Positions 38,760 through 52,106 of a stretch of DNA of 64,000 nucleotides are shown here, piece by piece; position 1 is the stretch's first letter; every line of letters starts with the position of its first letter. The translations under genes were made by a program, and so were the position numbers. This DNA is from Nomia melanderi. Its lineage: Eukaryota > Arthropoda > Insecta > Hymenoptera > Halictidae. The stretch spans positions 124,001-188,000 of the forward strand of contig NW_027475162.1 in assembly GCF_051020985.1 (NCBI RefSeq), given 5' to 3'. The notes beneath the pieces were generated by a model, which saw nothing but the letters and a program-made list of their open reading frames with translations, had not been told where the DNA came from and ran no database searches.

Positions 38760-41700
38760 CCCGGGAAAGCACCATATATATTCTGGATTTTTACATGACT
38801 TTGGGTGACGGATACCGAAAATCTGTAATTTTCTCGGCCCCTGGTGGTCCGATGTCGTTCCCGCTGAACAGATTCATGGGCCAGGGCCTCCTGCAGACAA
38901 TTCACTTTGATTTATTGCGCTATCTGTAATAGCACCCGAGCTATCACCAGATATATATTGGATTTTTCCCTGACCCTGGGTGTCCGGCCCCATGTGCCGG
39001 TGGTTTTCTCAGCCCCTGGTTGTCCGACTTCGTTGCCGCTGCACAGATTCTTGCGCCAGGGCCTCCCGCAGACAAAGCACTTTGGTTTATTGCGCTATCT
39101 GTAATAGCACCCGAGATATCACCAGATATATGCTGGATTTTTACATGACCTTTGGCGACGGATTCCGAATATCTGTAATTTTCTCGGCCCCTGGTGGTCC
39201 GAGGTCGTTCCTTCTGCACAGATTCATTCGCCAGTGCCTCCTACAGAGAATGCACTTTGATTTATTGCGCTATCTATAATAACACCCGAGATATCACCAG
39301 ATATATGTTGGATTTTCCCCTGACCCTGAGTGTCCGGCCCCATGAGACGGTGGTTTTCTCGGCCCCCTGGTGGTCCGAGGTCGTTCCCGCTGCACAGATG
39401 CATGCGCCAGGGCCTCCTACAGACAATGCACTTTGGTTTATTGCGCTATCTCTAATTTCACCAGAGATATCACCAGATGTACATTGGATTTTTCCCTGAC
39501 CCTGAGTGTCCGGCCCCATGAGACTGTGGTTTTCTTGGCCCCTGGTGGTCCGGGGTCGTTCCCGCTGCACAGATTCATGAGCAAGGGCCTCCTACAGACA
39601 ATGCACTTTGGTTTATTGCGCTATTTGTAGTAGCACCCGAGATATCACCAGATATATGCTGGATTTTTACATGACCTTGGGTGACGGATTCCGAATATCT
39701 GTAATTTGCTCGGCCCCTGGTGATCCGAGTTCGTTCCCGCTGCACAGATTCATGCGCCAGGGCCTCCTGCAGACAATTCACTTTGGTTTATTGCGCTATC
39801 TCTAACAGCAGCCGACATATCACCAGATATATACTGGATTTTTCCCTGACCCAGAGTGTCCGGCCCCATGAGACGGTGGTTTTCTCGGCCCTTGATGGTG
39901 CGAGGACGTTCCCGCTACACAGATTCATGCGCCAGGGCCTCCTGCAGATAATTCACTTTGGTTTATTGCGCTACCTCTAACAGCACCCGACATATCACCA
40001 GATATATACTGGATTTTTCCCTGACCCAGAGTGTCCGGCCCCATGAGACGGTGGTTTTCTCGGCCCCTGGTTGTCCGAGGTCGTTCCCGCTGCACAGATT
40101 CATGCGCCAGGGCCTCCTGCAGATAATTTACTTTGGTTTATTACGCTATCTCTAATAGCACCAGAGATATAACCAGATATATATTGGATTTTCCCCTGAC
40201 CCTGAGTGTCCGGCCCAATGAGACGGTGGTTTTCTCGGCCCCTGGTGGTCCGAGGTCGTTGCCGCTGCTCAGATTCAAGCGCCAGTGCCTCCTACAGACA
40301 ATGCACTTTGGTTTATTGCGCTATCTGTAATAGCACCCGAGATATCACCAGATATATGCTGGATTTTTACATGACCTTGGGTGACGGATTCCGAATATCT
40401 GTAATTTGCTCGGCCCCTGGTGATCCGAGTTCGTTCCCGCTGCACAGATTCATGCGCCAGGGCCTCCTGCAGACAATTCACTTTGGTTTATTGCGCTATC
40501 TCTAATAGCACCCGAGATATCACCAGATGTATATTGGATTTTTCCCCGACCCTGAGTGTCCGGCCCCATGAGACGGTGGTTTTCTAGGCCCCTGGAGGTC
40601 CGAGATCGTTCCGCTGCACAGATTCATGCGCCAGGGCCTCCTGCAGATAATTCACTTTGGTTTATTGTGCCATCTCTAATGGCACCCGAGATATCACCAT
40701 ATATATATTGGATTTTTCCCTGACCCTGAGTGTCCGGCCCCATGAGACGGTGGTTTTCTCGGCCCCTGGTGGTCCCAGGTCGTTCCCGCAGCACAGATGC
40801 ATGCGCCAGGGCCTCCTGCAGATAATTCACTTTGATTTATTGCGCTATCTGTAATAGCACCCGAGATATCACCAGATATATATTGGATTTTCCCCTGACC
40901 CTGAGCGTCCGGCCCCATGAGATGGCGGTTTTCTCGGCCCCTGGTGGTCCGAGGTCGTTCCCGCTGACCAGATTCATGCGCCAGGGCCTCCTACAGACAA
41001 TGCACTTTGATTTATTGCGCTATCTGTAATAGCACCCGAGAAAGTACCATATATATGCTGGATTTTTACATGACTTTGGGTGACGGATACCGAAAATCTG
41101 TTATTTTCTCGACCCCTGGTGATCCGAGTTCGTTCCCGCTGCCCAGATTCATGCGCCAGGGCCTCCTGCAGATAATTCACTTTGGTTTATTGCGCTAACT
41201 CTAATAGCACCCGAGATATCACCAGATATATATGGGATTTTTCCCTGACCCTGACAGTCCGGCCCCATGTGTCGATGGTTTTCTCGGTCTCTCCTGGTAC
41301 CAGATCGATCCCGCTGAACAGATTCATGCTCCAGGGTTTCCTGCAGACAATTCACTTTGGTTTATTGCGCTATCTCTAATAGCACCCGAGATATCACAAT
41401 ATAAATATTGGATTTTTCCCCGACCCTGAGTGTCCGGCCCCATGAGACGGTGGTTTTCTCGGCCCCTAGTGGTCCGAGGTCGTTCCTGCTGCACAGATTC
41501 ATTCGCCAGTGCCTCCTACAGACAATTCACTTTGGTTTATTGCCCTATCTCTAATAGCACGCGAGATATCACCAGATATATATTGGATTTTTCCCTGACC
41601 CTGAGTGTCCGGCCCCATGAGACTGTGGTTTTCTCGGCCCCTGGTGGTCCGAAGTCGTTCCCGCTGCACAGATTCATGCGCCAGGGCCTCCTGCAGATAA

Positions 41701-41908
41701 TTCACTTTGGTTTATTGCGCTATCTCTAATAGCACCCGAGATATCACCAGATATATATTGGATTTTCCCCTGACCCTGAGTGTCCGGCCCCATGTACGGT
41801 GGTTTTCTCGGCCCCTGGTGGTCCGAGGTCGTTCCCGCTGGCCAGATTCATGAGCCAGTGCCTCCTACAGACAATGCACTTTGATTTATTGCGCTATCTG
41901 TAATAGCA
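38760..41908 (+). repeat. 18-mer higher-order repeat, copy 2 (3,149 bp)
   Basis: This is the unexpanded unit. B-class monomers lie near 38.79, 39.14, 39.66, 40.37 and 41.06 kb, spaced 2-3-4-4 with 5 to the next anchor, summing to 18. It is nearly identical to copy 1 outside the four-monomer expansion. Other rare shared units include the monomer with GGTCTCTCCTGGTACCAG (about 38.14 and 41.29 kb) and the one with CACAATATAAATATTGG. A 1-bp loss (CCATGTACGG, about 41,791) makes it 3,149 rather than 3,150 bp. Confidence 0.91.
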
Positions 41909-43373
41909 CCCGGGAAAGCACCATATATATTCTGGATTTTTACATGACTTTGGGTGACGGATACCGAAAATCTGTAATTTTCTCGGCCCCTGGTGGTCCG
42001 ATGTCGTTCCCGCTGAACAGATTCATGGGCCAGGGCCTCCTGCAGACAATTCACTTTGATTTATTGCGCTATCTGTAATAGCACCCGAGCTATCACCAGA
42101 TATATATTGGATTTTTCCCTGACCCTGGGTGTCCGGCCCCATGTGCCGGTGGTTTTCTCAGCCCCTGGTTGTCCGACTTCGTTGCCGCTGCACAGATTCT
42201 TGCGCCAGGGCCTCCCGCAGACAAAGCACTTTGGTTTATTGCGCTATCTGTAATAGCACCCGAGATATCACCAGATATATGCTGGATTTTTACATGACCT
42301 TTGGCGACGGATTCCGAATATCTGTAATTTTCTCGGCCCCTGGTGGTCCGAGGTCGTTCCTGCTGCACAGATTCATTCGCCAGTGCCTCCTACAGAGAAT
42401 GCACTTTGATTTATTGCGCTATCTATAATAACACCCGAGATATCACCAGATATATGTTGGATTTTCCCCTGACCCTGAGTGTCCGGCCCCATGAGACGGT
42501 GGTTTTCTCGGCCCCCTGGTGGTCCGAGGTCGTTCCCGCTGCACAGATGCATGCGCCAGGGCCTCCTACAGACAATGCACTTTGGTTTATTGCGCTATCT
42601 CTAATTTCACCAGAGATATCACCAGATGTACATTGGATTTTTCCCTGACCCTGAGTGTCCGGCCCCATGAGACTGTGGTTTTCTTGGCCCCTGGTGGTCC
42701 GGGGTCGTTCCCGCTGCACAGATTCATGAGCAAGGGCCTCCTACAGACAATGCACTTTGGTTTATTGCGCTATTTGTAGTAGCACCCGAGATATCACCAG
42801 ATATATGCTGGATTTTTACATGACCTTGGGTGACGGATTCCGAATATCTGTAATTTGCTCGGCCCCTGGTGATCCGAGTTCGTTCCCGCTGCACAGATTC
42901 ATGCGCCAGGGCCTCCTGCAGATAATTCACTTTGGTTTATTGCGCTAACTCTAATAGCACCCGAGATATCACCAGATATATATGGGATTTTTCCCTGACC
43001 CTGACAGTCCGGCCCCATGTGTCGATGGTTTTCTCGGTCTCTCCTGGTACCAGATCGATCCCGCTGAACAGATTCATGCTCCAGGGTTTCCTGCAGACAA
43101 TTCACTTTGGTTTATTGCGCTATCTCTAATAGCACCCGAGATATCACAATATAAATATTGGATTTTTCCCCGACCCTGAGTGTCCGGCCCCATGAGACGG
43201 TGGTTTTCTCGGCCCCTAGTGGTCCGAGGTCGTTCCTGCTGCACAGATTCATTCGCCAGTGCCTCCTACAGACAATTCACTTTGGTTTATTGCCCTATCT
43301 CTAATAGCACGCGAGATATCACCAGATATATATTGGATTTTTCCCTGACCCTGAGTGTCCGGCCCCATGAGAC
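41909..43373 (+). repeat. 18-mer higher-order repeat, copy 3 (eight monomers deleted)
   Basis: It follows copy 2 to about 42,900, then jumps forward to sequence equivalent to 41,150-41,620. The later part matches at offset 1,750 bp and the earlier part at 3,149 bp, so about 1,400 bp (eight monomers) is missing. The join lies between about 42,892 and 42,919, inside an A-type tail, and keeps monomer phase. After 43,373 the locus leaves the higher-order pattern. Confidence 0.87.
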
Positions 43374-46267
43374 GGTGGTTTTCTCGGCCCCTGGTAGTCC
43401 GAGGTCGTTCCCGCTGCACAGATCCATGCGCCAGGGCCTCCTACAGACAATGCACTTTGGTTTATTGCGCTATGTGTAGTAGCACCCGAGATATCACCAG
43501 ATATATGCTGGATTTTTACATGGCCTTGGGTGACCGATTCCGAATATCTGTAATTTTCTCGGCCCCTGGTGATCCGAGTTCCTTCCCGCTGCACAGATTC
43601 ATGCGCCAGGTCCTCCTGCAGATAATTCACTTTGGTTTATTGCGCTATCTCTAATAGCACCCCAGATATCACCAGATATATATTGTATTTTTCCCTGACC
43701 CTGAGTGTCGGGCCCCATTTGTCGGTGGTTTTCTCGGCCCCTGGTGGTCCGAGGTCGTTGCCGCTGCACAGATTCATGCGCCAGGTATTCCTGCAGACAA
43801 TTCACTTTGGTTTATTGCGCTATCTCTAATAGCACCCGACATATCACCAGATATATACATGATTTTTCCCCGACCCTGAGTGTTCGGCTCCATGAGACGG
43901 TGGTTTTCTCGGCCCCTGGTGGTCAGAGGTCGTTCCCGCTGCACAGATTCATACGCCAGGGCCTCCTACAGACAATGCACTTTTGTTTATTGCGCTATCT
44001 GTAATAGCACCCGAGATATCACCAGATATATGCTGGATTTTTACATGACTTTGGGTGACGGATACCGAAAATCTGTAATTTTCTCGGCCCCTGGTGGTCC
44101 GATGTCGTTCCTGCTGCACAGATTCATGCGCAAGGGCCTCCTACGGACAATGCACTTTGATTTATTGCGCTATCTCTAATAGCACCCGAGATGTCACCAG
44201 ATATATATTTGATTTTTCCCTGACCCTGAGTGTCCGGCCCCATGAGACGGTGGTTTTCTTGGCCGCTGGTAGTCCGAGGTCGTTCCCGCTGCACAGATGC
44301 ATGCGCCAGGGCCTCCTACAGACAATGCACTTTGGTTTATTGCGCTATCTGTAATAGCACCCGAGATGTCAACAGATATATATTGGATTTTTCCCTGACC
44401 CTGAGTGTCCGGCCCCATGAGACGTCTGTTTTCTCGGCCCCTGGTGGTCGGAGGTCGTTCCCGCTGCAGAGATTCATGCGCCAGGGCCTCCTGCAGATAA
44501 TTCACTTTGGTTTATTGCGGTATCTGTAATAGCACCCGAGATATCACCAGATATATATTGCATTTTTCCCTGACCCTGAGTGTCCGGCCCCATGAGACGG
44601 TGGTTTTCTCGGCCGCTGGTAGTCCGAGGTCGTTCCCGCTGCACAGATGCATGCGCCAGGGCCTCCTACAGACAATGCACTTTGGTTTGTTGCGCTATCT
44701 GTAATAGCACGCGAGATATCACCAGATATATATTGGATTTTCCCCTGACCCTGAGGGTCCGGCCACATTAGACTGTGGTTTTCTCGGACCCTGGTGGTCC
44801 GAGGTCGTTCCTGCTGCTCAGATTCATGCGCCAGGGCCTCCTGCAGATAATTCATTTTGATTTCTTGCGCTATCTGTAATAGCACCCGAGATGTCACCAG
44901 ATATATATTGGATTTTTCCCTGACCCTGAGGGTCCGGGCCCATGAGACGGTGGTTTTCTCGGCCCCTGGTGGTCCGAGGTCGTTCCCGCTGCACAGATGC
45001 ATGCGCCAGGGCCTCCTGAAGATGATTCACTTTGGTTTATTGCGCTATCTGTAATAGCACCCGAGATATCACCGGATATATATTGGATTTTTCCCTGACC
45101 CTGAGTGTCCGGCCCTATGAGTCGGTGGTTTTCTCGGCCCCTGGTAGACCGAGGTTGTTCCCGCTGCACAGATTCATGCGCCAGGGCCTAATACAGACAA
45201 TGCACTTTGATTTATTGCGCTATCTGTAATAGCACCCGAGATATCACCAGATATATATTGGATTTTCCCCTGACCCTGAGGGTCCGGCCCCATGAGACTG
45301 TGGTTTTCTCGGACCCTGGTGGTCCGAGGTCGTTCCCGTTGCACAGATTCATGCGCCAGGGCCTCCTGCAGATAACTCACTTTGGATTATTGCGCCATCT
45401 GTAATAGCACCCGAGATATCACCAGATATATGCTGTATTTTTACATGACCTTGGGTGATGGATTCCGAATATCTGTAATTTTCTCGGCCCCCTGGTGGTC
45501 CGAGGTCGTTCCCGCTGCACAGATGCATGCGCCAGGGCCTCCTGCAGATAATTCACTTTGGTTTATTGAGCAATCTCTAATAGCAACCGAGATATCACCA
45601 GATATATATTGGATTTTTCCCCGACCCTGAGTGTCCGGCCCCATGAGACGGTGGCTTTCTCGGCCCCTGGTGGTCCGAGGTCGTTCCCGCTGCACAGATG
45701 CATGCGCCAGGGCCTCCCGCAGATAATCCACTTTGGATTATTGCGCTATCTGTAATAGCACCCGAGATATCACCAGATATATATTGGCTTTTTCCGCGAC
45801 CCCGAGTGTCCGGCCCTATGAGACGGTGGTTTTCACGGCCCCTGGTGGTCCGAGGTCGTTCCTGCTGCACAGATGCATGCGCAAGGGCCTCCTACGGACA
45901 ATGCACTTTGATTTATTGCGCTATCTGTAATAGCACCCGAGATATCACCAGATATATATTGGATTTTTCCCTGACCCTGAGTGTCCGGCCCTATGAGACG
46001 GTGGTTTTCTCAGCCCCTAGTGGTCCGAGGTCGTTCCCGCTGCACAGATTCATGCGCCAGGACCTCCTACAGATAATTCACTTTGGTTTATTGCGCTATC
46101 TGTAATAGCACCCGAGATATCACCAGATATATATTGGATTTTTCCCTGACCCTGAGTGTCCGGACCCATGAGACGGTGGTTTTCTCGGCCCCTGGTCGTC
46201 CGAGGTCGTTCCCTCTGCACAGATTCATGCGCCAGGGCCTCCTGCAGATAATTCACTTTGGTTTACT

Positions 46268-47331
46268 GCGCTATCTCTAATACCACCCGAGATATCACCA
46301 GATATATATTGGTTTTTCCCCTGACCCTGAGTGTCCGGCCCCATGAGACGGTGGTTTTCTTGGCCCCTGGTGGTCCGAGGTCGTTCCCGCTAGACAGATT
46401 CATGCGCCAGGGCCTCCTGCAGATAATTCACTTTGGTTTATTGCGCTATCACTAATAGCACCCGCAATATCACCAGATATATATTGGATTTTCCCCTTAC
46501 CCTGTGTGTCCGGCAACATGAGACGGTGGTTTTCTTGGCCCCTGGTGGTCCGAGGTCGTTCCCGCTGCCCAGATTCATGTGCCAGGGCCTCCTACAGACA
46601 ATGCACTTTGATTTATTGCGCTATCTGTAATAGCACCCGAGAGAGCTCCATATATGTGCTGGATTTTTACATGACTTTGGGTGACGGATAACGAAAATCT
46701 GTAATTTTCTCGGCCCCTGGTGGTCCGAGGTCGTTCCCTCTGCACAGATTCATGCGCCAGGGCCTCCTGCAGATAATTCACTTTGGTTTACTGCGCTAAC
46801 TCTAATACCACCCGAGATATCACCAGATATATATTGGATTTTCCCCTGACCCTGAGTGTCCGGCCCCATGAGACGGTGGTTTTCTTGGCCCCTGGTGGTC
46901 CGAGGTCGTTCCCGCTACACACATTCATGCGCCAGGGCCTCCTGCAAATAATTCACTTTGGTTTAGTGCGCTATCTCTAATAGCACCCGGAATATCACCA
47001 GATATATATTGGATTCTTCCCTGACCCTGAGTGTCCGGCCCCATGAGACTGTGGTTTTCTCGGCCCCTCATGGTCCGAGGTCGTCCCCGCTGCCCAGATT
47101 CATGCGCCAGGGCCTCCTGCAGATAATTCACATTGGTTTATTGCGCTATCTCTAATAGCACCCGAGATATCACCAGATATATAATGGATTTTTCCCTGAC
47201 CCCGAGTGTCCGGCCCCATGAGACGGTGGTTTTCTCGGACCCTTGTGGTCCGAGGTCGTTCCCGCTGCCCAGATTCATGCGCCAGGGCCTTCTACAGACA
47301 ATGCACTTTGATTTATTGCGCTATCTCTAAT
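46268..47331 (+). repeat. Source segment of two overlapping duplications
   Basis: 46,268-46,714 recurs at 47,318-47,764 (offset 1,050 bp, six monomers), with markers ATTGGTTTTTCCCC, CGCTAGACAG, CACCCGCAATATC, TCCGGCAACATG and GAGAGCTCC. 46,705-47,331 recurs at 48,105-48,731 (offset 1,400 bp, eight monomers), with markers GCGCTAACTC, CTACACACATTC, CTGCAAATAATTC, CACCCGGAATATC, ATTCTTCCC and CCCTCATGGTCC. The two offsets meet at about 46.71 kb. Confidence 0.86.
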
Positions 47332-48731
47332 ACCACCCGAGATATCACCAGATATATATTGGTTTTTCCCCTGACCCTGAGTGTCCGGCCCCATGAGACG
47401 GTGGTTTTCTTGGCCCCTGGTGGTCCGAGGTCGTTCCCGCTAGACAGATTCATGCGCCAGGGCCTCCTGCAGATAATTCACTTTGGTTTATTGCGCTATC
47501 ACTAATAGCACCCGCAATATCACCAGATATATATTGGATTTTCCCCTTACCCTGTGTGTCCGGCAACATGAGACGGTGGTTTTCTCGGCCCCTGGTGGTC
47601 CGAGGTCGTTCCCGCTGCCCAGATTCATGTGCCAGGGCCTCCTACAGACAATGCACTTTGATTTATTGCGCTATCTGTAATAGCACCCGAGAGAGCTCCA
47701 TATATGTGCTGGATTTTTACATGACTTTGGGTGACGGATAACGAAAATCTGTAATTTTCTCGGCCTCTGGTGGTCCGAGGTCGCTCCCGCTGCACAGATT
47801 CTTGTGACAGGGCCTCCTACAGACAATGCACTTTGATTTATTGCGCTATCTGTAATAGCACCCGAGATATCACCAGATATATATTGGATTTTTCCCTGAC
47901 CCTGAGTGTCCGGCCCCATGAGACGGTGGTTGTCTTGGCCCCTGGTGGTCCGAGGTCGTTCCCGCTGCCCAGATTCATGCGGCAGGGCCTCCTACAGACA
48001 ATGCACTTTGATTTATCGCGCTATATCTAATGGCACCCGAGATATCACCAGATATATATTGGATTTTTCCCTGACCCTGAGTGTCCGGCCCCATGAGACG
48101 GTGGTTTTCTCGGCCCCTGGTGGTCCGAGGTCGTTCCCTCTGCACAGATTCATGCGCCAGGGCCTCCTGCAGATAATTCACTTTGGTTTACTGCGCTAAC
48201 TCTAATACCACCCGAGATATCACCAGATATATATTGGATTTTCCCCTGACCCTGAGTGTCCGGCCCCATGAGACGGTGGTTTTCTTGGCCCCTGGTGGTC
48301 CGAGGTCGTTCCCGCTACACACATTCATGCGCCAGGGCCTCCTGCAAATAATTCACTTTGGTTTAGTGCGCTATCTCTAATAGCACCCGGAATATCACCA
48401 GATATATATTGGATTCTTCCCTGACCCTGAGTGTCCGGCCCCATGAGACTGTGGTTTTCTCGGCCCCTCATGGTCCGAGGTCGTCCCCGCTGCCCAGATT
48501 CATGCGCCAGGGCCTCCTGCAGATAATTCACATTGGTTTATTGCGCTATCTCTAATAGCACCCGAGATATCACCAGATATATAATGGATTTTTCCCTGAC
48601 CCCGAGTGTCCGGCCCCATGAGACGGTGGTTTTCTCGGACCCTTGTGGTCCGAGGTCGTTCCCGCTGCCCAGATTCATGCGCCAGGGCCTTCTACAGACA
48701 ATGCACTTTGATTTATTGCGCTATCTCTAAT
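47318..48731 (+). repeat. Derived copies of the 46.3-47.3 kb segment
   Basis: This stretch holds the six-monomer-offset copy (47,318-47,764), about two monomers of other sequence (about 47,765-48,104), then the eight-monomer-offset copy (48,105-48,731). The order of units is conserved, so the simplest account is one duplication followed by insertion of two monomers between its halves. Confidence 0.8.
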
Positions 48732-51700
48732 AGCACCCGAGATATCACCAGATATATATTGGCTTTTCCCCGACCCTGAGTGTCCGGCCCCATGAAACGG
48801 TGGTTTTCTCGGGCCCTGGTAGTCCGAGGTCGTTCCCGCTGCACAGATTCATGCCCCAGGGCCTCCTGCAGATAATTCACTTTGGTTTATTGCGCCATCT
48901 GTAATAGCACCCGAGATATCACCAAATATATATTGGATTTTCCCCTGACCCTGAGTGTCCGGCCCCATGAGACGGTGTTTTTCTCGGCCCCTGGTAGTCC
49001 GAGGTCGTTCCCGCTGGCCAGATTCATGCGCCAGGGCCTCCTACAGACAATGCACTTTGATTTATTGCGCTATCTGTAATAGCACCCGAGATATCACCAG
49101 ATATATATTGGATTTTCCCCTGACCCTGAGTGTCCGGCCCCATGAGACGGTGGTTTTCTCGGCCCCTGGAGGGCCGAGGTCGTTCCCGCTGCACAGATGC
49201 ATGCGCCAGGGCGTCCAGCAGATAATTCAGTTTGGTTTATTGCGCTATTTCTAATAGCACCCGAGATATAACCAGATAAATGATGGATTTTCCCCTGACC
49301 CTGAGCGTCCAGCCCCATGAGACTGTGCTTTTCTCGGCCCCTGGTGGTCCGACGTTGTACCCGCTGCACAGATTCATGCGCCAGGATCTCCTATAGACAA
49401 TGCACTTTGGTTTATTGCTCTATCTGTAATAGCACCCGAGATATCACCAGATATATGCTGGATTTTTACATGACCTTGGGTGACGGATACCGAAAATCTG
49501 TAATTTTCTTGGCCCCTGGTGTTCCGAGGTCGTTCCCGCTGCACAGTTTCATGCGCCAGGGCCTCCTGCAGATAATTCACTTTGGTTTATTGCGCTGTCT
49601 CTAATAGCACCCGAGATATCACCAGATATATATTGGATTTTTCCCTGACCCCGACAGACCGGCCCCATGAGACTGTGCTTTTCTCGGCCCCTGGTGGTCC
49701 GAGGTTGTTCCCGCTGCACAGATTCATGCGCCAGGGCCTCCTATAGACAATGCACTTTGGTTTATTGCGCTATCTGTAATAGCACCCGAGATATCACCAG
49801 ATATATGCTGGATTTTTACATAACCTTGGGTGACGGATTCCGAATATCTGTAATTTTCTCGGCCCCTGGTGGTCGGAGGTCGTTCCCGCTGCACAGAATC
49901 AGGCGCCAGGGCTTCCTGCAGACAATGCACTTTGATTTATCGCGCTATCTGTAATAGCACCTGAGATATCACGAGATATATATTGGATTTTTCCCTGACC
50001 CTGAGTGTCCGGCCCCATGAGACGGTGGTTGTCTCGGCCCCTGGTGGTCCGAGGTCGTTCCCGCTGCACAGATTCATGCGCCAGGTCCTCCTGCAGATAA
50101 TTCACTTTGGTTTATTGCGCTATCTCTAATAGCACCCGAGATATCACCAGATATATATTGTATTTTCCCCTGACCCTGAGTGTCCGGCCCCATGAGACGG
50201 TGGTTTTCTCGGCCCCTGGTGGTCCGAGGTCGTTGCCGCTGCACAGATTCATGCGCCAGGGAGTCCTGCAGATAATTCACTTCGGTTTATTGCGCTATCT
50301 CTAATAGCACCCGAGATATCACCAGATATATGTTGGATTTTCCCCTGACCCTGAGCGTCCGGCCCCATGAGACTGTGCTTTTCTCGGCCCCTGGTGGTCC
50401 GGGGTCGTTCCCGCTGCACAAATTCATGCGCCAAGGCCTCCTATAGACAATGCACTTTGGTTTATTGCGCTATCTGTAATAGCACCCGAGATATCACCAT
50501 ATATATAATGGATTTTTCCCCGACCCTGAGTGTCCGGCCCCATGAGACGGTGGTTTTCTCGGCCCCTGGTGGTCCGACGTCATTCTCGCTGCACAGATTC
50601 ATGCGCCACGGAGTCCTGCAGATAATTCACTTTGGTTTATTATAGTATCTCTAATAGCACCCGAGATATCACCAGATATATATTGGATTTTCCCCTTACC
50701 CTGAGTGTCCGGCCCCAGGAGACGGTAGTTTTCTCAGCCCCTGGTGGTCCGAGGTCGTTCCCGCTGCACAGATGCATGCGCCACGGCCTCCTGCAGATAA
50801 TTCACTTTGGTTTATTGCGCTATATCTATTGGCACCCGAGATATCACCAGATATATATTGGATTTTCCCCTGACCTTGTGGCTCCGGCCCCATGAGACGG
50901 TGGTTTTCTCGGCCCCTGGTGTTCCGAGGTCGTTCCCGCTGCCCACATTCATGCGCCAGGGCCTCCTACAGACAAGGCACTTTGATTTATTGCGCTATCT
51001 GTAATAGCACCTGAGATATCACGAGATATATATTGGATTTTCCCCTGACCCTGAGTGTCCGGCCCGATGAGACTGTGGTTTTCTCGGCCCCTGGTGGTCC
51101 GAGGTCGTTCCCGCTGCACAGATTCATGAGCCAGGGCCTCCTGCAGACAAATCACTTTGGTTTATAGCGCTATCCCTAATAGCACCCGAGATATCACCAG
51201 ATATATGCTGGATTTTTACATGACCTTGGGTGACGGATTCCGAATATCTGTAATTTTCTCGGCCCCTGGTCGTCCGAGGTCGTTCCTGCTGCACTGATTC
51301 ATGCGCAAGGGCCTCCTACGGACAATGCTCTTTGATTTATTGCGCTATCTCTAATAGCACCCGAGATATCACCAGATATACATTTGATTTTTCCCTGACC
51401 CTGAGGGTCCGACCCCATGAGACGGTGGTTTTCTCGGCCCCTGGTGGTCCGAGGTCGTTCCCGCTGCACAGATTCATGCGCCAGGGCCTCCTGCGGATAA
51501 TTCACGTTGGTTTATTGCGCTATCTCTAATAGCACCCGAGATATCACCAGATATATATTGGATTTTCCCCTGACCCTGAGTGTCCGGCCCCTTGAGACGG
51601 TGTTTTTCTCGACACCTGGTGGTCCGAGGTTGTTCCCGCTGACCAGATTCATGCTCCAGGGCCTCCTACAGACAATGCTCTTTGATTTACCGCGCTATCT

Positions 51701-52106
51701 GTAATAGCACCCGAGATATCACCAGATATATATTGGATTTTTCCCTGACCCTGAGTGTCCGGCCCCATGAGACGGTGGTTTTCTCGATCCCTGGTGGTCC
51801 GAGGTCGTTCCCGCTGCACAGCTGCATGCGCCAGGGCCTCCTGCAGATAATTCACTTTGGTTTATTGAGCTATATCTAATAGCACCCGAGATATCACCAG
51901 ATATATATAGGATTTTCCCCTGACCCTGAGTGTCCGGCCCCATGAGACGGTGGTTTTCTCGGCCCCTGGTGGTCCGAGGTCGTTCCCACTGCACAGATTC
52001 ATGCGCCAGGGCCTCCTGCAGTTAATTCACTTTGGTTTATTGCGCTATCTCTAATTGCAGCCGAGATATCACCAAATATATATATTGGATTTTTCCCTGA
52101 CCCTGA

